NCBI GenBank assembly: GCA_030040955.1
Contig: JASHSH010000360.1
Span: forward strand, 1-21,417
DNA length: 21,417 nt
Direction: 5' to 3'
Origin: Rhodospirillales bacterium
Lineage (GTDB): Bacteria > Pseudomonadota > Alphaproteobacteria > Rhodospirillales > Magnetospirillaceae
The notes below the pieces were generated by a model. It made no database searches. It was not told where the DNA came from and worked only from the letters and a program-made list of their open reading frames with translations. Made by a program: the position numbers and the translations under genes. Positions 7,974 through 15,349 of the stretch are shown here, one piece after another; within the stretch, counting starts at the first letter, position 1, and every line of letters begins with the position of its first letter.

Positions 7974-9433
7974 GGCACGCCCGGGGAGAGGAATTGCGCG
8001 AGCGAAGTCAGGTAGGTCCACACGCCCGCCGGCCACCACAGGCCGAGCACAAGGATCGGCGCGAAGGCAAGCCACATCGGCACCGAGCACCAGGCGGTCA
8101 CGCCGCGCGCCGGCGCGGCTTCGCCTTCGTTGCGCGCGAAATACATCGACCGGAAATGATTCAGGAAGCCGATGAAGATCACGATCAGCAGGATGGCCAT
8201 CGCGTACACCGCCCAGGAGAAGGACGGCTTCAGCCCCGCCCGCATGATCGTGAACTCGCTGAGGAACAGGCCGAAGGGCGGCGCGCCGGTGATGGCGACC
8301 GCGCCGGCGAGCCACAGCGCGCCTTGCACCGGGAAGTGCCGGCCCACGCCGGCGATACGCGCGATCTCCTTGGTGCCGTAAGCGCGCATCATGTTGCCCG
8401 CGCCGAAGAACATCAGCGACTTGTTGAGCGAATGATTCAACATGTGATAGAGCGCGCCGCCGACGCCGAGCGCGCCGCCGAAGCCGAATCCCAGCGCCAC
8501 CACGCCCATATGCTCGATGCTGGAATAGGCCATCAGCCGCTTGATGCCCTGCTGGCGCACGATGAAGACCGCGCCGACGAAGAGCGAGAGCGTGCCGAAC
8601 GCGACCAGCACCATCTGCGGAAGCAGGCCGAGATCGGCCGCGCGCGTGATGCGCAGGAAACGCACGATGCCGAGCATCGCCGTGTTGAGCAGCGCGCCGG
8701 ACAGCATCGCGGAGACCGGGGCGGGACTTTCGCTATGCGCGTCCGGGAGCCAGCTGTGCATCGGCGCGAGCCCCACCTTGGTGCCGTAGCCGACGAGCAC
8801 GAGCAGGAAGGCAAGCACGAGCAGCACGCGGTCCATCCTGGGCGCGGCGTCGGTCAGCGCCGCCCAGGTCATCTGGTATGTGGGACCGAGGACAAAGGTG
8901 CCGCACCAGTAGAACAGCACGGTGCCGAGCAGCGCGAGGCTGATACCGGCCGAGACAACCATGATGTACTTCCAGGCCGCCTCCATGCTCTCCGCGACCC
9001 GCTCGAAGGCGACCAGGAAGGTGCTGACCAGCGTGGTCAGCTCGATCGCGATCCAATAGATGCCGACATTGTTCATGAACGGCCCGACCAGCGTGGTCAG
9101 CCCGAAGCCGGCGAAAAGCGCGTAGAAGCGGTGCAGCCGCTCCTCCTCGCCGAGTAGCCGCATGTAGCCGATCGCGTAGATCGAGGCGAGGAAATAGACG
9201 ATGGACGTGCAGAGCACGACCCAGGCCGCGGTGCCGTCGAGGATGACGTACCCGTCCCAGAACAAAAGCTCGCGCCCGTGGACGAGGAAAGGCAACGGCA
9301 GCGCGCAGGCGAACGAGACCGCTCCGGCCAGCAGGTTCAGCGCCTCGCAAATCCGCGGCCCGCGCAGCACCAGGCATCCGACCAGCGCGACGAACGGGGC
9401 CGCGCACAGGACCAGGATCAGCGCGCCGGTCAT
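7970..9433 (-). CDS. hyfF: HyfF/NuoN-M-like antiporter-type membrane subunit
   Basis: 487 residues from the ATG at 9433, inside a longer open frame whose first half is a shadow of hyfC and hyfE. It has about 14 hydrophobic helices of the Mrp/NuoL/M/N family. Markers are the membrane glutamate in WIAIELTTLVSTF, the segment YGTKVGLAPMHSWLPDAHSESPAPVSAMLSG, of which the TK and PMHSWLPDAH parts are typical, and YHMLNHSLNKSLMFFGAG with histidines and a lysine. This subunit probably moves protons or Na+. The hyfE stop and this ATG overlap as TGATG, a sign of translational coupling, and the end overlaps hyfG by 4 bases. Confidence 0.92.
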   Translation of the reverse strand: MTGALILVLCAAPFVALVGCLVLRGPRICEALNLLAGAVSFACALPLPFLVHGRELLFWDGYVILDGTAAWVVLCTSIVYFLASIYAIGYMRLLGEEERLHRFYALFAGFGLTTLVGPFMNNVGIYWIAIELTTLVSTFLVAFERVAESMEAAWKYIMVVSAGISLALLGTVLFYWCGTFVLGPTYQMTWAALTDAAPRMDRVLLVLAFLLVLVGYGTKVGLAPMHSWLPDAHSESPAPVSAMLSGALLNTAMLGIVRFLRITRAADLGLLPQMVLVAFGTLSLFVGAVFIVRQQGIKRLMAYSSIEHMGVVALGFGFGGALGVGGALYHMLNHSLNKSLMFFGAGNMMRAYGTKEIARIAGVGRHFPVQGALWLAGAVAITGAPPFGLFLSEFTIMRAGLKPSFSWAVYAMAILLIVIFIGFLNHFRSMYFARNEGEAAPARGVTAWCSVPMWLAFAPILVLGLWWPAGVWTYLTSLAQFLSPGVP

Positions 9434-10113
9434 CAGCCGACGAGCCTCTTGAGGCTGAGCGTGCTGGTCGAGCCCACGTGCCGCAGCAGATAGCTCACCA
9501 GCACCCCGAAGCAGGCGACGATGATGAGCAGGTCGAACAGGATCACCAGCTCGATCAGCAGCGGCATGCCGGGCACGAGGATCTGCGAGCCCAGGAAGAT
9601 GCCGTTCTCGAGCACGAGCAGGCCGAGTATCTGGGTGATCGCCTCGTGCCGGACGGCGAGCATGACGAAGCCGATCAGCTTCATCGACAGCATCACCGTG
9701 AGCGCAAGCACGGCCACGGTGAGCTCGAGATGGAACTCGGCCGCCACCCGGAACGAGACGGCGAGCGCGAACATCACGAACAAGGCGCCGATCACCAGGC
9801 TCGAGCTGGGCTGGACCACCACCTGAATCTCGCGGTCCACCTCCAGCCGCCGGATGATCCGCCAGATCAGATAGGGCAGGAGCAACCCGCGGAACAGCAG
9901 CGTCAGTATCGCGATCAGGTACAGTTCGGGATAGGAGCCGTAATAGCCGACGGCGGCGGACAGCATCGCGATGATCCAGGACTCGGCGGCGAACGCGTAC
10001 AGGTAGTTCTTCAGCCAACGCGAGCCCAGCATGACGAAGGAAAGCAGCAAGCTCGCGATCGCGAGCAGGCTGAACAGCGACGAGGCCAGGGGCGAGAGGT
10101 TCTGGATCAGCAT
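9433..10113 (-). CDS. hyfE: HyfE/NuoK-like membrane subunit
   Basis: 226 residues with about seven hydrophobic helices, near the length of E. coli HyfE (about 216). The C-terminal half carries the NuoK-like part, with HEAITQILGLLVLENGIFLGSQ, including the glutamates expected in a NuoK/MrpC-type subunit. It starts 3 bases after the hyfC stop and overlaps the hyfF start by one base. It should sit in the membrane arm between the NuoH-like HyfC and the antiporter-like subunits. Confidence 0.9.
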   Translation of the reverse strand: MLIQNLSPLASSLFSLLAIASLLLSFVMLGSRWLKNYLYAFAAESWIIAMLSAAVGYYGSYPELYLIAILTLLFRGLLLPYLIWRIIRRLEVDREIQVVVQPSSSLVIGALFVMFALAVSFRVAAEFHLELTVAVLALTVMLSMKLIGFVMLAVRHEAITQILGLLVLENGIFLGSQILVPGMPLLIELVILFDLLIIVACFGVLVSYLLRHVGSTSTLSLKRLVG

Positions 10114-10116
10114 GGC

Positions 10117-11064
10117 TCAGCTCAACTGCGTGCCGATGATGGCGAGCACGGCGAGCAGGAACGAGGCGGCGAGCGGCTCCTGATAGCGGTAGAAGCGCAG
10201 GCGCGACTGCGCGGTCTCGACGAACACGACCACGCAGGCGACCAGCGTGAACTTGACGATGAGCCCCGCCGCGGCGCCGAGCGCGCCGAGCGCCGTACCC
10301 TTCATCGAAAGACCCCAGGGCAGCACGAGCACGTTGCAGAAGATCGTGAACAGGATGAATTGCTTCATCGCGGAGGCCCATTTGAGCAACGCGAGAAGCG
10401 GTCCCGAATATTCGAGGATGCGGCCCTCGTCGATCATGTAGACCTCGATATGCGTGCTCGAATGGATCGGCATGCGGTCGGTCTCGACGAGGAGCAGGAT
10501 GAAGAAGGCCGCGACCAGGAACAGATGCGCCGGGCTGAAATACGCCGCCCAGCTCCCGACCAGCAGATGATTGACCACGAAGGGCAGCATCGCCTTGGCC
10601 AGCAGCGTGATCCCGACGAATACGAGAATCAGAGTCGGTTCGGCGAGGATCGTCACCATCACCGCGCGGCTGGAGCCGATGCCGCCATAGGCGCTCGACG
10701 TGTCGAGCCCGGCGAGGATGATCATGAACGATCCCAGCGTGAGAATGAGACCGCCGCCCAGAATGTCCCCCATCGCGGAGAAGGGGAGCGGAAAGTCGGT
10801 GAGCAGCGGAATGAGGATCGGCACCGTCAGCATGCAGGTGAAGGCGACAATCGGCGCAGCCCAGAACAGCCATGACGCCGTGCTCGGCACCACGAGCTGC
10901 TTGCGGAACAGCTTCCACAAATCGCGATAGGGCTGGAAGATGCCCGGCCCCTGCGCGCGCTGCACGCGCTCCTCGAATTGCACGATGATGCCCTGAATCA
11001 GGGGCGCGACCAGCAACACGGTAAGCACCTGCGCGATCTGGAGAAGTATGTCGCGCGTGCTCAC
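10117..11064 (-). CDS. hyfC: HyfC/HycD (NuoH-like) membrane anchor subunit
   Basis: 315 residues with about eight hydrophobic helices, typical for HyfC/HycD and close to NuoH, the subunit that joins the soluble arm to the membrane. The N-terminus has FEERVQRAQGPGIFQPYRDLWKLF, like the conserved NuoH QxRxGP-LWKLxRK region. The cytoplasmic loop reads LLLVETDRMPIHSSTHIEVYM followed by MIDEGRILEYSGP. The start is GTG at 11064 with GGAG eight bases upstream. It is the first gene of the operon and lies about 90 bases behind the riboswitch terminator hairpin, so its expression should rise with fluoride. Confidence 0.92.
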   Translation of the reverse strand: MSTRDILLQIAQVLTVLLVAPLIQGIIVQFEERVQRAQGPGIFQPYRDLWKLFRKQLVVPSTASWLFWAAPIVAFTCMLTVPILIPLLTDFPLPFSAMGDILGGGLILTLGSFMIILAGLDTSSAYGGIGSSRAVMVTILAEPTLILVFVGITLLAKAMLPFVVNHLLVGSWAAYFSPAHLFLVAAFFILLLVETDRMPIHSSTHIEVYMIDEGRILEYSGPLLALLKWASAMKQFILFTIFCNVLVLPWGLSMKGTALGALGAAAGLIVKFTLVACVVVFVETAQSRLRFYRYQEPLAASFLLAVLAIIGTQLS

Positions 11065-11155
11065 CGGGCAAACTCCGGCAAAGCCGACACGCCGTCAAAG
11101 AGCGACGGCGCGAACACGGGCCGGAATTCTGGGGATCGCAGGGGCACTGTCACAC

Positions 11156-11194
11156 AAAACTCCTCCGAACGTCCCACGACGCACCGGAGGAGTT
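11156..11194 (-). terminator. Riboswitch-controlled terminator hairpin ahead of hyfC
   Basis: On the - strand AACTCCTCCG (11194-11185) pairs perfectly over 10 bp with CGGAGGAGTT (11167-11158). A short inner stem CGTC/GACG lies between them, and TTTT then GTGTG follow. The 5' arm begins with AACTCC, the same strand the aptamer needs for its pseudoknot. The two structures exclude each other: fluoride-bound aptamer gives read-through, free RNA gives termination. The T-run is short, so it may be a moderate stop. Confidence 0.82.
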
Positions 11195-11234
11195 ATCAGC
11201 CCCGAAGGCGGTTGTACGGCGAACTCCATCGCCG
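11185..11234 (-). promoter_or_regulatory. Fluoride riboswitch 1 (crcB motif), controls hyfCEFGIB-crcB-DUF190 operon
   Basis: On the - strand P1 is CGGCG/CGCCG around the 8-nt loop ATGGAGTT. A linker and P3 (CCGCC-TTCG-GGGC) follow, then TGATAACTCC. The pseudoknot is GGAGTT with AACTCC, six pairs. Here the usual GACTCC is AACTCC and the partner base is T, a compensated change. These are the defining parts of the fluoride aptamer. Position, promoter and terminator all point to hyfC. Confidence 0.95.
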
Positions 11235-11242
11235 ATGGCGCG

Positions 11243-11271
11243 AGAATGGTGGCGAACCCAGCCAAAGTCAA
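11243..11271 (-). promoter_or_regulatory. Sigma-70-type promoter for the hyf-crcB operon
   Basis: On the - strand a -35 TTGACT (11271-11266), a 17-base spacer and a -10 CATTCT (11248-11243). Transcription would begin near 11236, just before P1 of the riboswitch at 11234. The position relative to the aptamer is the main support. Confidence 0.6.
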
Positions 11272-11395
11272 TAGCCATAACCGAAGCGACGACCTGATAC
11301 GCGCCGCGCGCGCGACGCATCTGCGCGCGACGCTTCCAGATGGAGAAGTCTGTTGACCAGGCCGACGGATATGGTCGAAGCTAATAGCCGCTGAA

Positions 11396-11441
11396 GGGGA
11401 TGGAGTTCCCCCTGAACCGCCGAACAGGCTGATGACTCCTA
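11396..11441 (+). promoter_or_regulatory. Fluoride riboswitch 2 (crcB motif), upstream of the metallophosphoesterase
   Basis: P1 is GGGG/CCCC around the loop ATGGAGTT, then TGAA, P3 as GCC-GAACA-GGC, and TGATGACTCCTA. The pseudoknot is GGAGT with ACTCC, with one further T-G wobble. The aptamer points right, back to back with riboswitch 1. A TTGACC at 11353-11358 could be a -35 element, but I see no convincing -10 at the right distance. Confidence 0.95.
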
Positions 11442-11493
11442 CTGCGATATTCGCGGCGGGAGCCTGTGCGTCCGGTTTCCGCCATGATGGCGG
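11436..11493 (+). promoter_or_regulatory. Expression platform of riboswitch 2
   Basis: CTCCTACTGCGA (11436-11447) can pair with TCGCGGCGGGAG (11451-11462) with one A-C mismatch and two wobbles. This removes the aptamer's CTCC strand. Further on CCGCCA-TGA-TGGCGG (11479-11493) forms a second hairpin, and its 5' arm can alternatively pair with the GGCGG of the first. The layout matches riboswitch 5, but no T-run follows, so the mode of stopping is unclear. Confidence 0.6.
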
Positions 11494-11639
11494 GCTCGTT
11501 GGCGTCCGCCATCTCACGGACGCCGCGGGAGGCCACGGTCCCCAGACATTTGCCCGCCGAATTAGGCGACGGATCGCCGCCTGGTGATGGGCGAAACGCG
11601 GGAGCTCGGCCCAACCGCGTCACCACGTTGCCGTCATGA
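11484..11639 (+). CDS. Possible 51-residue leader ORF
   Basis: A short ATG frame whose TGA overlaps the metallophosphoesterase ATG as ATGA, which would suit translational coupling. It has no visible Shine-Dalgarno, its ATG sits inside the second hairpin of the riboswitch platform, and the peptide has no recognisable feature. In GC-rich DNA such frames are often chance, so this is only a candidate. Confidence 0.2.
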   Translation: MMAGSLASAISRTPREATVPRHLPAELGDGSPPGDGRNAGARPNRVTTLPS

Positions 11640-12472
11640 AGATCGCGGTGATGAGCGATCTGCACCTGGAATTCGATGCCGCGGCCGCGGATGGTCGAGG
11701 CACACGGTCCAGCGCCGTACATTCGCTGGATTTCTACCTGAAGCCTCCTCCGCCCAAGGCCGACATTCTCATTCTCGCGGGCGATATCCATAGCGGCTCC
11801 TTGGCCGTTGACTGGGCACGCGAGCACTTCGCGGTCCCAACGATCCTCATCTGCGGAAATCACGAGCCCTATGGCCGCGAGATTTTTCGCACGATCAGCT
11901 TCAACAGACAGAAAGCGCGGGCGGACGGGAAGATCGTCTTCCTGGAGAGAGCGAAATGGGAATACGCGGCGGCGAACGGAGACCGCGCTCGATTCATCGG
12001 TACAACATTGTGGACCGATTTCCGGCTCTACGGCACCCCCGAAGCGTCGATGAGGGCCGCGCGCGAGAGACTCGAAGACTTCAAGCTCATCAAGATCGAG
12101 CGGGGCTACTCGTTGCGCCAGCTGGACCCGTCCGACACGGCGCGGCTGCACAAGAGCTCGGTCTCCTTCCTTCGCAAGGAGCTGGCTGAGTCCTTCGAGG
12201 GAGCGACGGTGGTGATTACGCACCATGCACCGTCGCCCAAATCCATAGACGCCAGATTTCAGGGCGACGAACTGAACCCGGCTTTCGCGACGAATCTCGA
12301 TTGGATGATCGAGGAGTATCAGCCGGCGCTCTGGATCCACGGGCACATGCATGACTCCGTCGACTACACCATCGGACGCACACGCATCGTGTGTAATCCG
12401 AGAGGGTATTTTCCAGATCAGCTGAACCCACGCTTCGACCCGGGCTTCGTCGTCGAGATTCACGCGGCATGA
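11636..12472 (+). CDS. Calcineurin-like metallophosphoesterase under fluoride riboswitch
   Basis: 278 residues with the complete two-metal motif set of the calcineurin-like phosphoesterase fold: D8-x-H10 in SDLHLEF, GD50 in LAGDIH, GNHE (74-77), HH at 196-197 in VVITHHAPSP, and GHMH (236-239). It is cytoplasmic, with no signal peptide. The substrate is unknown; related stand-alone proteins include phosphodiesterases and nucleotide or protein phosphatases. Fluoride inhibits many enzymes of this metal-dependent class, so fluoride-induced supply of a phosphoesterase makes sense as compensation (inference). The start ATG has a weak Shine-Dalgarno and lies about 190 bases after the aptamer. It is the only gene before the convergent enolase gene. 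Confidence 0.92.
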   Translation: MKIAVMSDLHLEFDAAAADGRGTRSSAVHSLDFYLKPPPPKADILILAGDIHSGSLAVDWAREHFAVPTILICGNHEPYGREIFRTISFNRQKARADGKIVFLERAKWEYAAANGDRARFIGTTLWTDFRLYGTPEASMRAARERLEDFKLIKIERGYSLRQLDPSDTARLHKSSVSFLRKELAESFEGATVVITHHAPSPKSIDARFQGDELNPAFATNLDWMIEEYQPALWIHGHMHDSVDYTIGRTRIVCNPRGYFPDQLNPRFDPGFVVEIHAA

Positions 12473-12504
12473 CAGCGATGATCGGCGGCCGCGCTAGGGT
12501 CGGG

Positions 12505-12576
12505 ATGCTCCCAAGAGCATATTCCGGGCACCGGAATACGGCGCATCGCGGCCACTCAGTCAGATTCCCTGACTGA
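12505..12576. terminator. Three tandem hairpins between convergent genes
   Basis: In the 205-base gap between the phosphoesterase and enolase ends lie three perfect hairpins: ATGCTC-CCAA-GAGCAT (12505-12520), ATTCCGG-GCA-CCGGAAT (12521-12537) and TCAGTCAG-ATTCC-CTGACTGA (12556-12576). None has a T-run on either side. They could stop converging transcripts, protect 3' ends, or be another extragenic palindrome family. Confidence 0.45.
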
Positions 12577-12677
12577 TGGTCGATCCACGCGCATGTCGCC
12601 GGCCGATTAGAGCGCCCGGCGAGCGCCTCGTCGCGCTCGCACCGCGATCGGTTTGGCGTTCCAGTCGAATATCGTCT

Positions 12678-13946
12678 CTAGAACGGGCTTGAAAATTCAG
12701 CCCGCCCGCCCAGTTCCGTCTCGATTTCCAGAAGCCGATTGTATTTGGCGATGCGTTCGCTGCGGCACAGCGAGCCGGTCTTGATCTGCCCGCCGCCCAT
12801 CGCCACCGCGAAGTCGGCCATGAAACTGTCCTCGGTCTCGCCGGAACGATGCGAGATCACGTAGCCCCACCCGGCCCGGCGGCACAGTTCGATGGCCGCA
12901 ACGGTCTCGGTGACGGTCCCGATCTGGTTCAACTTGATCAGCGCGGCGTTGCTCGCCTTCTCCTCGATTCCTCGCGCGATGAACTTGGTGTTGGTCACGA
13001 AGATATCGTCGCCGACGATTTGGATGCGGTCTCCCAGCCTGCTGGTCATCGCCACGAAGCCCTTCCAATCGAACTCCCCATGCCCATCCTCGATCGACAC
13101 GATCGGATAGCGCTCGACCCATGCCGCATAGAGGTCGACCAGCTGCTCGGCCGTCTTGTTGCCTTGGCGCGACTTCGACAAGAGGTATCCATTTTCGACA
13201 GCAAATGAGCTCGCCGCGGGATCGAGCGCGATGGCGATATCCTTGCCGGGCGAATAGCCCGCGGCGCCGATCGCCTCCACGATCAGTTCGCAAGCCTCCT
13301 CGTTGCTCTTGAGGTTCGGGGCGAAGCCGCCTTCATCGCCGACCGACGTGGCATAGCCCTTCTTCTTGAGCACCTTCGCCAGGGCGTGAAAGGTCTCGGC
13401 GCCGTACCGCAGCGCCTCTCCGAAGCTGGGCGCGCCCACGGGGACGATCATGAACTCCTGAAAGTCGACGCTATTGTCGGCATGCTTGCCGCCGTTGAGG
13501 ACATTCATCATCGGCACGGGCAGGCGCGTCGCCGCGGCGCCGCCGAGATACGAGTAGAGGGGCAGATTCGCGGATATCGAGGCGGCGCGGGCTACCGCCA
13601 TGGATGCACCCAGGATGGCGTTCGCACCCAGCTTGGCCTTGTTCGACGTGCCGTCCATCTCGATCATCAGATTGTCGATCTCGGCCTGTCGGCTCGCTTC
13701 CTTTCCAAGCAATGCCGCGGCGATGCGCTCGTTCACGTTGGCGACCGCCTTGCGCACGCCCTTTCCGCCGTAACGGCGCTTGTCGTCGTCGCGCAACTCG
13801 ACGGCTTCATACTGTCCCGTCGACGCCCCTGAGGGCACCGACGCGGATGCCGTCGTGCCGTCGGCCAGCGCGACCCGGACTCGGACGGTCGGGTTGCCTC
13901 TGGAATCGAGGATCTCGATGGCTCGAAGCTCGGCTATTTTCGGCAT
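12678..13946 (-). CDS. eno: Enolase (phosphopyruvate hydratase), fluoride-riboswitch operon copy
   Basis: 422 residues, full length. It interconverts 2-phosphoglycerate and phosphoenolpyruvate using Mg2+. All key residues are in place: H155 and Q163-E164, the catalytic acid E205 in GDEGGFAPN, metal ligands D242, E286 and D313, the base K338 in ALIKLNQIGT, H366-R367-S368 and K389. Two family-typical stretches are unusual, SIEDGHGEFDW and TGSLCRSERIAKYN. Enolase is the classical fluoride-inhibited enzyme, where F- with Mg2+ and phosphate blocks the active site. The ATG has GGGAG 8 bases upstream. It follows the toroid protein gene by 91 bases with no separate aptamer seen, so it is probably the last gene of the riboswitch-3 transcript and possibly a second enolase beside a housekeeping copy elsewhere. 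Confidence 0.96.
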   Translation of the reverse strand: MPKIAELRAIEILDSRGNPTVRVRVALADGTTASASVPSGASTGQYEAVELRDDDKRRYGGKGVRKAVANVNERIAAALLGKEASRQAEIDNLMIEMDGTSNKAKLGANAILGASMAVARAASISANLPLYSYLGGAAATRLPVPMMNVLNGGKHADNSVDFQEFMIVPVGAPSFGEALRYGAETFHALAKVLKKKGYATSVGDEGGFAPNLKSNEEACELIVEAIGAAGYSPGKDIAIALDPAASSFAVENGYLLSKSRQGNKTAEQLVDLYAAWVERYPIVSIEDGHGEFDWKGFVAMTSRLGDRIQIVGDDIFVTNTKFIARGIEEKASNAALIKLNQIGTVTETVAAIELCRRAGWGYVISHRSGETEDSFMADFAVAMGGGQIKTGSLCRSERIAKYNRLLEIETELGGRAEFSSPF

Positions 13947-14037
13947 GGGGAATCTCCCAACGATACGACGTAGCTTGTATTGACCGCGCTAGACTGGGCT
14001 GACCCGACCGCGCGCCGCCTCTCCGAGCAGCGCATTG

Positions 14038-14997
14038 TCAGCGTGGAGCCGCTGTTCTGGCCTCCATGGCAGGAGTAGGCCTCGCCGAAAGCATCGTCCG
14101 AATCGCCTTGTGCGTGAGTTCGAGATCGGGCAGCGCGGTCGGTGCACGCGAGAATCCGCCGTCGCGCCCTTGACACGCCATGACGAACGCGAGGACTTCG
14201 TTCCGGAATCGAATCGGGATGCCGAGAAGCTGGCAGGAGCCGACGCCGGAATCGATCACATCCAGATTTGCCAGGATCGAATCGGCGTTCAGGACGAAGC
14301 CGAAGGGCCGTGCCTGCTGGTCCTCGACAAAGGCTCGCGTCTCCTTGCCAAGCGCCCGCGGGTACAGCACGGAGAGAATGCCGACGCAGCGATACGTGTC
14401 CCACAAATTCGGCGAAGAACCGAAGCCTCCTCCCGACTTTCTCATGGCGCTCACCCAATAGACCACCTTCGCCAACCCTTCCAGATCCGCGAAGCGCTGT
14501 CTCAGGCGGACAATCATGCGGGCGTTCCGCAGCCAGTCTCGAACGGCTCCAGTGTTGACGGGCGGAGGCTCGTCGATGGCCAGCGCGCGAATGCGGGACC
14601 GAATCTTCTCCGAGATCTGGTCGGCTCTTCCAAGCAGGTCCATCGCGAACGCGAACCAATAGAGATAGCGCGGACCCCAGATTTCGCTGGTTTGCAGGAA
14701 CTCAATGAGCGCCAATTCCCTCGGCACCTCGCACGCAAGCAGCTTGAGCGCGGCAACCGCATGATAGGTGTCGCTCAGGTTCGGTTCTTCCACCCGGTCC
14801 GCGCGATAGAAGCAAAAGCCGCCTTGCGGCGACTGGCGGCCAAGAATGTAGGCCTTGGCTCGTTCACAGGACTCGGCGACCGCGGCCGCGCGACCGGCCG
14901 TGAGCAAGTCATCCATGTCGGGCGGACGGTGCATCGTCGGCATCTCTTGTTGTTCCGCGACCGGCGGGGTCGAGCCGCGGTCGCAAGGCTCGCTCAT
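14038..14997 (-). CDS. Prenyltransferase/terpene-cyclase-like alpha-alpha toroid protein, function unknown
   Basis: 319 residues with the repeat pattern of the protein-prenyltransferase/squalene-cyclase toroid. Three QxxxGGF-type units are seen: RQSPQGGFCFYRAD followed by LSDTYHAVAALKLL (about 54-87), KSGGGFGSS followed by WDTYRCVGIL, and CQGRDGGFSRAP followed by LELTHKAIRTML near the C-terminus. The DxDD motif of squalene-hopene cyclases is not apparent, so the fold can be called but not the reaction. No signal peptide or transmembrane helix is seen. The ATG overlaps the stop of the 117-residue gene as ATGA, so it is tightly coupled to its upstream partner. The link to fluoride is by operon only. 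Confidence 0.8.
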   Translation of the reverse strand: MSEPCDRGSTPPVAEQQEMPTMHRPPDMDDLLTAGRAAAVAESCERAKAYILGRQSPQGGFCFYRADRVEEPNLSDTYHAVAALKLLACEVPRELALIEFLQTSEIWGPRYLYWFAFAMDLLGRADQISEKIRSRIRALAIDEPPPVNTGAVRDWLRNARMIVRLRQRFADLEGLAKVVYWVSAMRKSGGGFGSSPNLWDTYRCVGILSVLYPRALGKETRAFVEDQQARPFGFVLNADSILANLDVIDSGVGSCQLLGIPIRFRNEVLAFVMACQGRDGGFSRAPTALPDLELTHKAIRTMLSARPTPAMEARTAAPR

Positions 14998-15347
14998 CCA
15001 TTCGGCGCTCGAGTTTCCCGAATATCCACGCCGCGCATCCAGGCAACCACGGACTTCGCGTCACCGGCGACAACCTTGGACCAGATCGAGGACCGGCACG
15101 GATCGGATTTCCCCGCCCACCAATTCTCGATCACGACCATGAGCGACCAGGAGCCGGTGCGGCCGTTGGAACGCCGCAGCACGTGAACCTCCGTCGAATT
15201 CCCGTACGAGCCTCCGAAGAAGCTGTGCCGGCTCTTGCTCCAATCGACGTCGCCGACCTTCCAGTGGGTCTCGGTCGGGCTCGGGCAGGTCGAGCGATAG
15301 ACCATCTGCCACGTGTTGAAGAAGTCCTTGTCGTTTACCCTCCGCAT
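14994..15347 (-). CDS. Hypothetical protein, 117 aa, fluoride operon
   Basis: I do not recognise this family. It is a small, tryptophan-rich, probably soluble protein with WKVGDVDWSKSRHSFFGGSYG and VVIENWWAGKSDP as the most distinctive stretches, and two scattered cysteines. There is no signal peptide. It begins 2 bases after the 76-residue gene and ends inside the start of the toroid-protein gene, so it is almost certainly translated. It may be a partner of the toroid protein (inference from coupling). Confidence 0.7.
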   Translation of the reverse strand: MRRVNDKDFFNTWQMVYRSTCPSPTETHWKVGDVDWSKSRHSFFGGSYGNSTEVHVLRRSNGRTGSWSLMVVIENWWAGKSDPCRSSIWSKVVAGDAKSVVAWMRGVDIRETRAPNG

Positions 15348-15349
15348 CG

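Noticed and set aside
9478..10875. A 465-codon open frame on the + strand
   Set aside because: Antisense shadow of hyfE and hyfC, low-complexity and rich in E, Q and R, with no family features.
6465..11064. A functional [NiFe] hydrogenase or formate hydrogenlyase
   Set aside because: The N-terminal nickel-binding cysteines are missing from the large subunit, and no maturation or formate dehydrogenase genes are nearby.
7970..11098. A 1042-codon reading of the - strand
   Set aside because: Only the last 487 residues are a real protein (HyfF); the rest is the frame shadow of hyfC and hyfE.
12346..12358. A further GCATGACTCC match that looks like the 3' strand of a fluoride aptamer
   Set aside because: It lies inside the phosphoesterase GHMHDS codons and no matching P1 loop or P3 precedes it.
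11381..12463. A 360-codon open frame on the - strand
   Set aside because: It is antisense to the metallophosphoesterase, which has all its metal-binding motifs, and it runs across riboswitch 2.
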